Notes under the pieces: generated by a model
Seen by the model: only the letters and a program-made list of their open reading frames with translations
What the model was told of the DNA's origin: nothing
Databases searched by the model: none
Part shown: positions 5,032 to 12,423 of the stretch, piece after piece
Layout: each line of letters opens with the position of its first letter
Position numbering within the stretch: position 1 is the stretch's first letter
NCBI GenBank assembly: GCA_026416355.1
Contig: JAOAFH010000056.1
Span: 1-13,420 of the forward strand
Length of the DNA stretch: 13,420 nucleotides
Direction of reading: 5' to 3'
Source of the DNA: Clostridiales bacterium
GTDB lineage: Bacteria > Bacillota > Clostridia > Clostridiales > Caloramatoraceae
Made by a program: the position numbers and the translations under genes

Positions 5032-5061
5032 TTGACAATTAATTAATAGTAAAATTAAAAT
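5032..5061 (+). promoter_or_regulatory. Sigma-A promoter for smc-ftsY
   Basis: Perfect -35 TTGACA (5032-5037), an 18-bp spacer and -10 TAAAAT (5056-5061). Transcription would start near 5068, so the leader of about 70 nt would contain the hairpin at 5074-5111. Confidence 0.7.
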
Positions 5062-5073
5062 AGTTTATAGTAT

Positions 5074-5111
5074 GTGACTCAACTTTTGATATTAATCAAA
5101 GGTTGAGTTAT
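5074..5111 (+). promoter_or_regulatory. Leader hairpin ahead of smc
   Basis: ACTCAACTTTTGAT (5077-5090) pairs with ATCAAAGGTTGAGT (5095-5108) across a 4-nt ATTA loop. All 14 positions pair, one as G-U, and three further weak pairs (5074-5076 with 5109-5111) extend it. The downstream bases TATTGTATTT are T-rich but interrupted, so it could be a weak attenuator, a stabilising 5' hairpin or a protein site. It ends 28 nt before the smc start. Confidence 0.6.
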
Positions 5112-5139
5112 TGTATTTGCATGAGAAAGGGTGTTTGAC

Positions 5140-8100
5140 TTGTATTTAAAGCGAATAGAAGTTAAAGGTTTTAAGTCCTTTGCTGATAAAATAGATTTAG
5201 ATTTTAACGGTGGAATTACAGCAATTGTTGGGCCTAATGGAAGTGGAAAAAGTAATATTTCAGACGCTATTAGATGGGTTTTAGGTGAACAAAGTGCTAA
5301 AACATTAAGAGGGGCAAAAATGGAGGATGTCATTTTTGCGGGAACGGAGAATAGAAAACCTCTAGGCTGCGCTGAGGTTTCATTAACTATTGATAACTCA
5401 GATAATATTATTCCTATGGAGTATTCAGAGATTACAGTAACAAGAAGACTGTATCGTTCAGGGGAAAGTGAATATTTAATCAATAATACTATTTGTAGAT
5501 TAAAGGATATACATGAAATATTTATGGATACTGGAATAGGTAAAGATGGATATTCACTTATAGGACAAGGAAGAGTTGATGAAATTTTAAGCACCCGTTC
5601 AGAGGATAGAAGAAATTTATTCGAAGAGGCAGCAGGTATTGTAAAATATAAAACCAGAAAATTAGAGGCAGAAAGAAAACTAGAAAATACAAGACAAAAT
5701 ATATTAAGAATAGATGATATTATTTCTGAATTAGAATCTCAAATAGACCCATTAAAGGAACAATCTGAAGTAGCTAAAAAATATCTTGCTTTTAAGGAAG
5801 AATTAAAAGAATTAGAAGTAAACCTATTGCTTCACAACTATAATGAGGCAAAGCAGAAACATAGTAGATTTTCAAATGACATTGAAACTATTCAAAAATC
5901 AAAACTAGAAGAAGAAAATAAAAAGATTAAAATAAGACAAGAACTTAATGATATAAAACAAAAATTAATAGAAATAGAAAGTAATATTGAAGAGGTATCA
6001 TCACGTAGATTAGAGTTAGAAAAGAGCCAAGAAAACAAACAAGGCGAAGTAAAGGTATTAAATGAAAGATATAATAATTATGTTAATGAGATAGAAAGAA
6101 TTAATTTAGAAATAAACAATTTAAATGATTATATTAAAGAAATAAATGATAGTATTAATAATTCACTAATAGACGAAGAACATGTTCTAGAAGAGATTAA
6201 ACAAATTAAAGAAGAAATAAATAAGTTAGAAAAAGATTATGACGTATTGAATAAAAAATATGCAGAGATAGAAAATGAAATAGAAAATAAAAAATCAAAT
6301 TTGCTTGAACTATTAGGAGAGATATCCCAAGAAAAAAATAAAATAAGCTCTTTAGAGATTACAATTGAAAATCTTGAAAGAAGAAAACAACAGCTATTAT
6401 TCAATAAAGATAATAAAAAAGTTCAGCTAAATAACGCAGAAGATGAAGGAGATACTTTAGCTAAGGATTTAAGCAAATTTAATTATGAAAAAGAACATAA
6501 AGAAGAACTTTTAAATTTATATGTAGAGCAAATAAAAATTTCTCAAGATGAAGAAAAAAGATTATTGACTGAAAAAAATAAATTGATTTCAGAAGTAAAA
6601 TCATCTGAGGCTAGACATGCAACACTAAAGTCATTAGAAAAGGAAATGGAAGGCTTTAACAAGGCTTCAAAGTATATATTAACTAACTATAAAGAAAATT
6701 TTGGTGTCTTAGGTGCTATATCTGATATAATAAAAGTACCTAATGGATATGAATTAGCTTTGGAAATTGCTTTAGGTTCTGCTATACAAAATATAGTTGT
6801 TAAAAATGAAGATGTTGCAATAAAACTAATAGAAGTATTAAAAAACAATAAAGTAGGTAGAGTTACATTTTATCCTTTAACTACAATGAAGTTTAAGCCT
6901 TTGATAATTGACAATAATATTAAGAGCATGAATGGGTATTTAGGTCTAGCTAATGAAATTGTTTCATATGATGCATTATTTAATAATGTAGTAGGAAATA
7001 TATTAGGAAGAGTTGTAATCTGTGATAATATGGATAATGCAAAACAAATTGCAAAGGAATTGGATTATACGGTTAGAATTGTTACGTTAGATGGTGATGT
7101 AATAAATTCTGGTGGTAGTTTTACTGGTGGAAGTAGTAACAAATCACACGGTATTTTTTCAAGAAAAAATGAAATTGAGAATTTAGGAGTTAAAATAGAA
7201 CAATTACATTCAAATATTAAAGATATAGAGAATCAAATTAAGAGTTTAAGTAATAGTATAAATGATTATAATTATAAAAAGTTAGATACTGAAAATAGCC
7301 TTAGAGAAATAGAAAAAAATATTCAAGTTTTAAATGGAAAGATTTTATTTAATCAAAAACAAATAGAGGAATTAATAAATAACATAAAGGATATTGATAT
7401 AGAACTAGAGCAAATACATTTGGAAAATGAAAGAACACTTTCACAAATAGAAAATAAAAAAGCGGTATTAACAAATTTAGAGGAAAAGCAAATTTTAGTT
7501 CAAAGAGAATTAGATGAAATACAGCTAGGAATAAAAGATATACAAGTAAATAAAGATGTAATGTTTAAACAATTAACTGATCAAAGAATTGTCTTTGCAG
7601 AAAAAAATAAAATATTAGAGGGAATTAATCAAAGACAAAAGCAATTAGAAAAAGAGAAACAAAACTATGAATTAAGAATAAAAAATTATAAAATTGAAAT
7701 AGAAACATTGAATACTAAGATAGAAGAAACAAAGTCTAATATAAAAACTGCTTTAGTTGAGCTACAAAAATATGCAGAGGATATAATAAATGTTAAAGAA
7801 GAGTTCTATACATTAGACCAAAATAAAAAGGATTTATCAGATTTGATTTTAGCTAAAGAAAAGCAATTATCAACTATCGATGAAACTATTACTTCCATAG
7901 TCGATTCAATTCATAAGATAGATATAGCAAAAAATAAAGCTGAAAATGAAATGGAAACAGTTTCAAATAAGTTGTGGGAGGAATATGAATTAACAATACC
8001 ACAAGCTTCAAAATACAAAATAGAAATAACTAATATAAGTAATATCTCAAAGAAAGTTTATGAACTCAAAAATAATATAAGATTATTAGGAGATGTTAAT

Positions 8101-8688
8101 GTTAATTCTATAGAGGAATACAAAAGAGTAATAGAAAGATATAGTTTCTTAAAGGAGCAAAGAGAAGATCTAGTTAATGCTGAAAAGTCATTGGTTGAAA
8201 TCATAAACGAAATGGTTCAAAAGATGACGGAACAATTTAAGACTAATTTTAGGATTATTAGAGAAAACTTTAATATAACATTTAAAGAGTTGTTTGGTGG
8301 AGGTTATGCAGATTTAAAAATAGATGGTGAAGATGTTTTAAATTCTGGAATAGAAATAATAGTACAGCCACCAGGGAAAAAACTTCAAAGCCTTTCTCTA
8401 TTATCAGGTGGAGAGAGAGGACTTGCAGCAATTGCTCTAATATTTGCTATATTAAGGATGAAACCAACACCATTTTGTGTACTTGATGAAATTGAAGCTG
8501 CATTGGACGATGCAAATGTTAATAGATTTGCTGAATTTTTAAAGGACTATTCAAAAAAGACACAATTTATAATAATTACCCACAGAAAGGGTTCTATGGC
8601 TGCAGCTGATACGCTTTATGGTGTTACAATGGAGGAAAAGGGAGTATCCAAGGTTGTATCATTAAAATTACGAGGAGGAAATGAATAA
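5140..8688 (+). CDS. smc: Chromosome segregation protein SMC
   Basis: 1182 aa from TTG 5140, close to the usual length. SMC is the ATPase core of the SMC-ScpA-ScpB condensin that aligns chromosome arms. The N-terminal head carries Walker A GPNGSGKS (residues 31-38). A long lysine/glutamate-rich coiled coil follows (about 165-500), then the hinge (about 505-667, closing with GGSFTGGSS). The returning coiled coil spans about 675-1020. The C-terminal head carries the signature LSGGER from residue 1088 and Walker B CVLDE with Asp1116 and Glu1117. A GTG at 5131 would add FDL but has no ribosome site. TTG 5140 gives the canonical MYLKRIEVKGFKSF and sits 7 nt after AAGGGTG (5126-5132). It overlaps ftsY by one base. 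Confidence 0.97.
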   Translation: MYLKRIEVKGFKSFADKIDLDFNGGITAIVGPNGSGKSNISDAIRWVLGEQSAKTLRGAKMEDVIFAGTENRKPLGCAEVSLTIDNSDNIIPMEYSEITVTRRLYRSGESEYLINNTICRLKDIHEIFMDTGIGKDGYSLIGQGRVDEILSTRSEDRRNLFEEAAGIVKYKTRKLEAERKLENTRQNILRIDDIISELESQIDPLKEQSEVAKKYLAFKEELKELEVNLLLHNYNEAKQKHSRFSNDIETIQKSKLEEENKKIKIRQELNDIKQKLIEIESNIEEVSSRRLELEKSQENKQGEVKVLNERYNNYVNEIERINLEINNLNDYIKEINDSINNSLIDEEHVLEEIKQIKEEINKLEKDYDVLNKKYAEIENEIENKKSNLLELLGEISQEKNKISSLEITIENLERRKQQLLFNKDNKKVQLNNAEDEGDTLAKDLSKFNYEKEHKEELLNLYVEQIKISQDEEKRLLTEKNKLISEVKSSEARHATLKSLEKEMEGFNKASKYILTNYKENFGVLGAISDIIKVPNGYELALEIALGSAIQNIVVKNEDVAIKLIEVLKNNKVGRVTFYPLTTMKFKPLIIDNNIKSMNGYLGLANEIVSYDALFNNVVGNILGRVVICDNMDNAKQIAKELDYTVRIVTLDGDVINSGGSFTGGSSNKSHGIFSRKNEIENLGVKIEQLHSNIKDIENQIKSLSNSINDYNYKKLDTENSLREIEKNIQVLNGKILFNQKQIEELINNIKDIDIELEQIHLENERTLSQIENKKAVLTNLEEKQILVQRELDEIQLGIKDIQVNKDVMFKQLTDQRIVFAEKNKILEGINQRQKQLEKEKQNYELRIKNYKIEIETLNTKIEETKSNIKTALVELQKYAEDIINVKEEFYTLDQNKKDLSDLILAKEKQLSTIDETITSIVDSIHKIDIAKNKAENEMETVSNKLWEEYELTIPQASKYKIEITNISNISKKVYELKNNIRLLGDVNVNSIEEYKRVIERYSFLKEQREDLVNAEKSLVEIINEMVQKMTEQFKTNFRIIRENFNITFKELFGGGYADLKIDGEDVLNSGIEIIVQPPGKKLQSLSLLSGGERGLAAIALIFAILRMKPTPFCVLDEIEAALDDANVNRFAEFLKDYSKKTQFIIITHRKGSMAAADTLYGVTMEEKGVSKVVSLKLRGGNE

Positions 8689-9593
8689 TGTCATGGTTTG
8701 AAAAGTTAAAACAAGGATTAACTAAAACAAGAGATGTAATTAGCGATAAGGTAGATACGTTGCTCTCTTTTACAAAAACAATAGATGAGGAACTTTATGA
8801 GGAGTTAGAAGAAATACTAATTACATCAGATGTTGGTGTAACAACATCTACAAAAATAATTGAAATACTTCGCAAAAGGGTAAAGGAAAGAAAGATTGAT
8901 GATCCTTCAAAGGTTAAGGAGTTATTAAGAGAAATAATTTCAGAAATACTTGATAATGATAAACAGTCAATAATACCAGAAACAACTCCAGCAGTATTTA
9001 TAGTTGTTGGTGTAAATGGTGTTGGAAAAACTACTTCTATTGGAAAGATGGCTCATTATTTAAAAAACAAGGGATATAAGGTTGTTTTAGCAGCAGGGGA
9101 TACATTTAGAGCAGCTGCTATTGATCAGTTAGAAGTATGGGCCCAAAGAAGTGGAGTTGATATTATAAAGCATCAAGAAGGGGCAGATCCAGCCGCTGTT
9201 GTTTTTGATGCAATACAGGCTGCAAAAGCTAGAAAGGCTGATATATTAATTTGCGATACTGCAGGTAGACTTCATAACAAAAAGAATCTAATGGAGGAAC
9301 TTAGAAAAATAAATAAAATTGTTGAAAGAGAATATGAAAATTCATACAAAAGAACATTCCTAGTACTAGATGCAACTACAGGTCAAAATGCTTTAAATCA
9401 AGCTAAACAATTTATGGAAGTTGCTAATGTTAATGGATTAATTTTAACAAAACTAGATGGTACAGCAAAAGGTGGAGTTGTTATATCTATAGCTAATGAG
9501 CTTAAGATACCTGTTACAATGATAGGTGTTGGTGAGGGTATTGATGATCTACAAGAATTTAATTCAAAGGAATTTGCAGAAGCTATACTATGA
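8688..9593 (+). CDS. ftsY: Signal recognition particle receptor FtsY
   Basis: 301 aa. FtsY is the membrane-bound SRP receptor; it pairs with Ffh as twin GTPases to deliver nascent membrane proteins to SecYEG. This short form has only the N and G domains plus an N-terminal amphipathic segment (MSWFEKLKQGLTKTRD) likely to touch the membrane; the long acidic A domain of E. coli is absent, as is usual in Firmicutes. G motifs are GVNGVGKT (108-115), DTFRAAA (138-144), DTAGR (190-194) and TKLDGTAKGG (254-263), with GEGIDDLQEF at the end. Its ATG uses the last base of the smc TAA, with GAGGAGG (8672-8678) inside smc, so translation is coupled. Its SRP partner ffh lies two genes downstream but under another promoter. 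Confidence 0.97.
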   Translation: MSWFEKLKQGLTKTRDVISDKVDTLLSFTKTIDEELYEELEEILITSDVGVTTSTKIIEILRKRVKERKIDDPSKVKELLREIISEILDNDKQSIIPETTPAVFIVVGVNGVGKTTSIGKMAHYLKNKGYKVVLAAGDTFRAAAIDQLEVWAQRSGVDIIKHQEGADPAAVVFDAIQAAKARKADILICDTAGRLHNKKNLMEELRKINKIVEREYENSYKRTFLVLDATTGQNALNQAKQFMEVANVNGLILTKLDGTAKGGVVISIANELKIPVTMIGVGEGIDDLQEFNSKEFAEAIL

Positions 9594-9615
9594 TGTTAAG
9601 TAAAAATACTTGACA
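9594..9615 (+). repeat. Hairpin after ftsY overlapping the ylxM -35
   Basis: TGTTAAGTA (9594-9602) pairs with TACTTGACA (9607-9615), 9 bp with one G-U pair and an AAAA loop, starting right after the ftsY stop. No T run follows. The right arm is also the -35 box of the next promoter. It may cap the 3' end of smc-ftsY mRNA. Confidence 0.45.
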
Positions 9616-9638
9616 CATTAGATTAATTCTGTTATTAT
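9610..9638 (+). promoter_or_regulatory. Sigma-A promoter for ylxM-ffh-rpsP-khpA
   Basis: Perfect -35 TTGACA (9610-9615), a 17-bp spacer and TATTAT (9633-9638). The predicted start is near 9645, giving a very short leader of about 13 nt before the ylxM ATG. Confidence 0.85.
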
Positions 9639-9657
9639 CATTTAGGGATGTGCAGAT

Positions 9658-9990
9658 ATGGATAAATTGAGTTATATTATCTTGCTTTTAGACTTTTATA
9701 GAAATCTACTTACAGATAAACAAAGAGATATAATGTCAAGGCATTATGAAGAGGATATGTCACTTGCAGAGATTGCTGAAGAGTTTGGTATCTCAAGGCA
9801 GGCGGTACATGACATCATAAAACGAAGCGAAAAAGCCTTATTTGATTATGAAAATGAATTGGGATTGGTAGATAGGTTTTTAAAGCAGAAGCAAGAATTA
9901 TTAAAAATTAAAGGTTTGCTTAGTAAATATACAGATAATGAAGACATTAAGTTATCATTAGATATATTAAATAAGCTTTTAGATATTTAA
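9658..9990 (+). CDS. ylxM: YlxM/p13 family helix-turn-helix protein
   Basis: 110 aa, the usual size of the UPF0122 family. YlxM lies directly upstream of ffh in most Firmicutes; the Streptococcus mutans homologue was reported to associate with and modulate the SRP, despite a DNA-binding-like fold. A sigma-70 region 4-like helix-turn-helix occupies about residues 35-56 (SLAEIAEEFGISRQAVHDII), preceded by a helical LTDKQRDIMSRHY segment. The rest is a charged C-terminal helix. The ATG follows AGGGATG (9644-9650). The stop at 9988-9990 is 15 nt from the ffh ATG, so the two are cotranslated. Whether this copy acts on DNA or on SRP cannot be told from the sequence. Confidence 0.93.
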   Translation: MDKLSYIILLLDFYRNLLTDKQRDIMSRHYEEDMSLAEIAEEFGISRQAVHDIIKRSEKALFDYENELGLVDRFLKQKQELLKIKGLLSKYTDNEDIKLSLDILNKLLDI

Positions 9991-10005
9991 TTGGGAGGGC
10001 TTTAT

Positions 10006-11346
10006 ATGGCTTTTGAAGGGCTTACATCCAAGCTTCAAGAAACGTTTAAAAAACTAAAGGGTAAGGGTAAACTAACTGAAAAAGATGTAAAAGATGCAAT
10101 GAGAGAAGTAAAATTAGCCCTTCTTGAAGCAGATGTTAACTATAAAGTTGTTAAGGATTTTGTCAACACTGTTTCACAAAGAGCAGTTGGTGTAGAGGTA
10201 ATGGAAAGCCTAACTCCAGCACAGCAGGTTATAAAAATTGTAAATGAAGAATTAATTAAATTAATGGGTACGACAGAAAATAAGATAAAGCCTGCAAATA
10301 ATCCTCCAACAATAATAATGTTGGTTGGTTTACAAGGTGCTGGTAAAACAACAATGGCTGCGAAATTAGCATTACATTTAAGAAAACACAATAAAAAGCC
10401 ATTACTTGTTGCAGCCGATGTATATAGACCTGCTGCAATAAAACAATTACAAATACTTGGTAATCAAATTGATGTTCCGGTATTTAGTTTGGGTGACAAG
10501 GTAAATCCAGTAGATATAGCAAAAGCAGGTATAGAAAATGCTAAAAAGACAGAAAGAGATTACGTTATAATAGATACTGCAGGAAGACTTCATATTGATG
10601 AAGAATTAATGCAGGAGCTTAAAAATATAAAAGAAGAAGTTAAACCTAATGAAATCTTACTTGTTGTTGATGCAATGACAGGGCAAGATGCAGTTAATGT
10701 TGCAGAGCATTTTAACAGTAATTTAAATATAACAGGTGTAATTTTAACAAAGTTAGATGGGGATACAAGAGGTGGAGCTGCTATTTCAGTTAAGGCAGTT
10801 ACAAATACCCCAATTAAGTTTGTTGGAACAGGTGAAAAACTAAGTGATTTTGAAATTTTCTATCCAGATAGAATGGCTTCAAGAATATTAGGTATGGGTG
10901 ATATTTTAAGCTTAATAGAAAAAGCACAAGAAGCCATAGATGAAAAGAAAGCAATTGAACTTGAAAAGAAAATATTAAATCAAGAATTTACGTTAGAAGA
11001 TTTCCTTGATCAAATGCAACAAATGAAAAAAATGGGACCTATGAAGGATTTATTAAAGATGATTCCAGGTGTAGATGCTTCAAAGCTTGGCGATATGGAA
11101 GTAAATGAAAAAGAATTAGCACATGCTGAAGCAATAATAAAATCAATGACCATTCAAGAGAGAAGAAATCCTTCAATAATAAATGCAAGTAGAAAAAAGA
11201 GAATTGCAAAGGGATCAGGTACAACAATACAAGAAGTTAATAAACTTCTTAATGGATTTGAACAGGCTAGAAAAATGATGAAACAATTTGGAGATATGCA
11301 AAAAAATATGAAAAAAGGGAAATTTAAATTTCCTTTCTTTAAATAA
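10006..11346 (+). CDS. ffh: Signal recognition particle protein Ffh
   Basis: 446 aa. Ffh with 4.5S/SRP RNA binds signal sequences emerging from the ribosome and docks on FtsY. An N domain (about 1-95) precedes the G domain, with GLQGAGKT (108-115), YRPAA, DTAGRLH and TKLDGDTRGGAA. A methionine-rich M domain (from about residue 325) holds the signal-peptide groove and SRP RNA site, seen as LDQMQQMKKMGPM and ERRNPSIINASRKKRIAKGSG. A TTG at 9991 is in frame but lies in front of the ribosome site GGGAGGG (9993-9999); ATG 10006 is correct. The basic tail ending KGKFKFPFFK is encoded by a palindromic stretch that also forms a hairpin. No SRP RNA gene is present in this window. Confidence 0.97.
   Translation: MAFEGLTSKLQETFKKLKGKGKLTEKDVKDAMREVKLALLEADVNYKVVKDFVNTVSQRAVGVEVMESLTPAQQVIKIVNEELIKLMGTTENKIKPANNPPTIIMLVGLQGAGKTTMAAKLALHLRKHNKKPLLVAADVYRPAAIKQLQILGNQIDVPVFSLGDKVNPVDIAKAGIENAKKTERDYVIIDTAGRLHIDEELMQELKNIKEEVKPNEILLVVDAMTGQDAVNVAEHFNSNLNITGVILTKLDGDTRGGAAISVKAVTNTPIKFVGTGEKLSDFEIFYPDRMASRILGMGDILSLIEKAQEAIDEKKAIELEKKILNQEFTLEDFLDQMQQMKKMGPMKDLLKMIPGVDASKLGDMEVNEKELAHAEAIIKSMTIQERRNPSIINASRKKRIAKGSGTTIQEVNKLLNGFEQARKMMKQFGDMQKNMKKGKFKFPFFK
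11315..11340 (+). terminator. Possible weak terminator inside the end of ffh
   Basis: The palindrome AAATTTAAATTT (11320-11331) is extended by GG/CC, one G-U pair and two A-T pairs, so 11315-11324 can pair with 11327-11336. TTTC and TTT flank the descending arm. It has few GC pairs and lies within codons of the Ffh tail, so termination, if any, would be partial. Confidence 0.35.
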
Positions 11347-11382
11347 ATATGACCAATGAAGCATCATAAGGAGGTGAAAATA

Positions 11383-11628
11383 ATGGCAGTTAAGATAAGA
11401 TTAAGAAGAATGGGTGCTAAGAAAGCTCCTTTCTACAGAATAGTAGTAGCAGATTCAAGATCACCAAGAGATGGTAGATTTATCGAAGAAATAGGATATT
11501 ACAATCCAATATCAGAACCAGCTGATATAAAGATTGATGTTGAAAATGCTAAGAAGTGGATAGCAAATGGTGCTCAACCTTCAGACACTGTAAAGCGTCT
11601 ATTAAAGCAAGCTGGTGTTATTGAATAA
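11383..11628 (+). CDS. rpsP: Small ribosomal subunit protein bS16
   Basis: 81 aa. S16 binds 16S rRNA early in 30S assembly. MAVKIRLRRMGAKKAPFYRI is the unmistakable N-terminus, followed by VVADSRSPRDGRFIEEIGYYNP and the typical W-I-ANGAQPSDTVKRLL tail. An upstream in-frame ATG at 11356 would add nine residues across the ribosome site; the near-perfect Shine-Dalgarno AAGGAGGTGA (11368-11377), 5 nt before ATG 11383, sets the start. It begins 36 nt after ffh with no clear promoter between, so it is probably transcribed from the ylxM promoter. khpA follows after 15 nt. Confidence 0.97.
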   Translation: MAVKIRLRRMGAKKAPFYRIVVADSRSPRDGRFIEEIGYYNPISEPADIKIDVENAKKWIANGAQPSDTVKRLLKQAGVIE

Positions 11629-11643
11629 TGGAGGTGGATTACC

Positions 11644-11871
11644 ATGAAGGAATTAGTAGAGGTAATCGCCAAGGCACTTGTTGATAATCCTGAAGAAGTT
11701 CAGGTAAGTGAAGTTTCTGGAGAACAATCAGTTATAATTGAACTTAAGGTTGCTCCAGAAGATATGGGTAAGGTAATTGGAAAACAAGGAAGAATTGCAA
11801 AGGCGATTCGTACAGTAGTTAAAGCTGCTGCGATAAAAGAAAATAAAAGGGTAATTGTAGAAATACTATAA
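11644..11871 (+). CDS. khpA: KH-domain RNA-binding protein KhpA (YlqC)
   Basis: 75 aa, a single KH domain. KhpA pairs with KhpB (Jag/EloR) in Firmicutes as a broad RNA chaperone affecting sRNA and mRNA levels and, in streptococci, cell elongation. The RNA-gripping loop is GKQG (Gly46-Gly49) in MGKVIGKQGRIAKAIRTVVK, with a helix after it. The start ATG follows GGAGGTG (11630-11636). The gene lies between rpsP and rimM, its standard place in low-GC Gram-positives. Its stop codon forms the first bases of a terminator-like hairpin, so rpsP-khpA is the natural end of the upstream transcript. Confidence 0.95.
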   Translation: MKELVEVIAKALVDNPEEVQVSEVSGEQSVIIELKVAPEDMGKVIGKQGRIAKAIRTVVKAAAIKENKRVIVEIL

Positions 11872-11900
11872 AAAGAGTTAGGTATCCCTAACTCTTTTTA
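11869..11900 (+). terminator. Terminator-like hairpin between khpA and rimM
   Basis: AAAAGAGTTAGG (11871-11882) pairs perfectly with CCTAACTCTTTT (11887-11898) around a 4-nt loop, extendable by two A-T pairs to 11869/11900. The five T of the release tract (11895-11899) sit in the descending arm. The khpA stop TAA is its first three bases. Only 19 nt remain before the rimM ATG, so it works as a partial terminator or attenuator unless rimM has an unseen promoter. Confidence 0.8.
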
Positions 11901-11919
11901 GCATAAAAGGGTGATTGTT

Positions 11920-12423
11920 ATGAAACAATATTTAAAAATAGGTCAAATTATTAATACCCATGGTATTAAGGGAGAAGTTAAGGTATATCCATTGACAGAC
12001 GACATAAAAAGATTTAACAAACTTAAATTTGTATTTATAAAAGAAAAGGATGAATATAAAAAAATTGATGTTGAAGGTGTTAAGTACTTCAAAAATCTTG
12101 TTATATTAAAATTACAAGGTATAGATACCATGAATGATGCTGAAAAGGTTAAAAAGATATATTTATATATTGATCGTGAAAATGCAGTTAAACTAGAAAA
12201 GGATGCTTATTTTATAGCAGATTTAATAGGGTTAGATGTATATACATTAGAAGGTGAATGTTTAGGAAAAATAACAGATGTTTTTAGTACGGGAAGCAAT
12301 GATGTATATGAAATTAAAAACGATAATGAAACTATATTGATTCCTGCAATTAAAGATGTGGTTAAGGAAGTGGATATTGAAAACTCTGTTATGAAAATTC
12401 AATTACTAGAGGGATTAAGATGA
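11920..12423 (+). CDS. rimM: Ribosome maturation factor RimM
   Basis: 167 aa. RimM binds S19 and helps fold the 16S rRNA 3' head domain during 30S assembly. The N-terminal RimM barrel starts KIGQIINTHGIKGEVKV, the family signature. A C-terminal PRC-barrel (about residues 96-167) has YFIADLIGLDVY, GKITDVFSTGSNDVYEI and LIPAIKDVVKEVD. A GTG at 11911 is in frame but overlaps the ribosome site AAGGGTGA (11906-11913); ATG 11920, 6 nt further on, is chosen. The last four bases overlap trmD (ATGA), coupling translation. Its supply of mRNA depends on passing the hairpin just upstream, fitting a low-dose assembly factor. Confidence 0.96.
   Translation: MKQYLKIGQIINTHGIKGEVKVYPLTDDIKRFNKLKFVFIKEKDEYKKIDVEGVKYFKNLVILKLQGIDTMNDAEKVKKIYLYIDRENAVKLEKDAYFIADLIGLDVYTLEGECLGKITDVFSTGSNDVYEIKNDNETILIPAIKDVVKEVDIENSVMKIQLLEGLR

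Larger units (their letters stand above)
4690..5139 (+). other. 450-nt gene-free region between spoVS and smc
   Basis: No credible coding region is present; the longest tidy reading, 17 codons from ATG 4851, lacks a ribosome site. The region holds, in order: an imperfect inverted repeat (4698-4706 with 4725-4733), a perfect 8-bp repeat CTTTAAAC/GTTTAAAG (4739-4746 with 4771-4778), the folded element at 4794-4928, an AT-rich stretch without recognised signals (4931-5010), a 20-nt palindrome (5011-5030), the smc promoter (5032-5061) and the smc leader hairpin (5074-5111). It is the longest non-coding stretch in the window. Confidence 0.8.

Noticed and set aside
5079..5594. 171-codon open frame on the - strand over the start of smc
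   Set aside because: It lies opposite the conserved SMC head and the leader hairpin, has no ribosome site or family resemblance, and is explained by low stop density opposite the smc reading frame.
10140..10438. Two - strand open frames inside ffh
   Set aside because: They lie within the conserved N and G domains of Ffh and have no independent signals.
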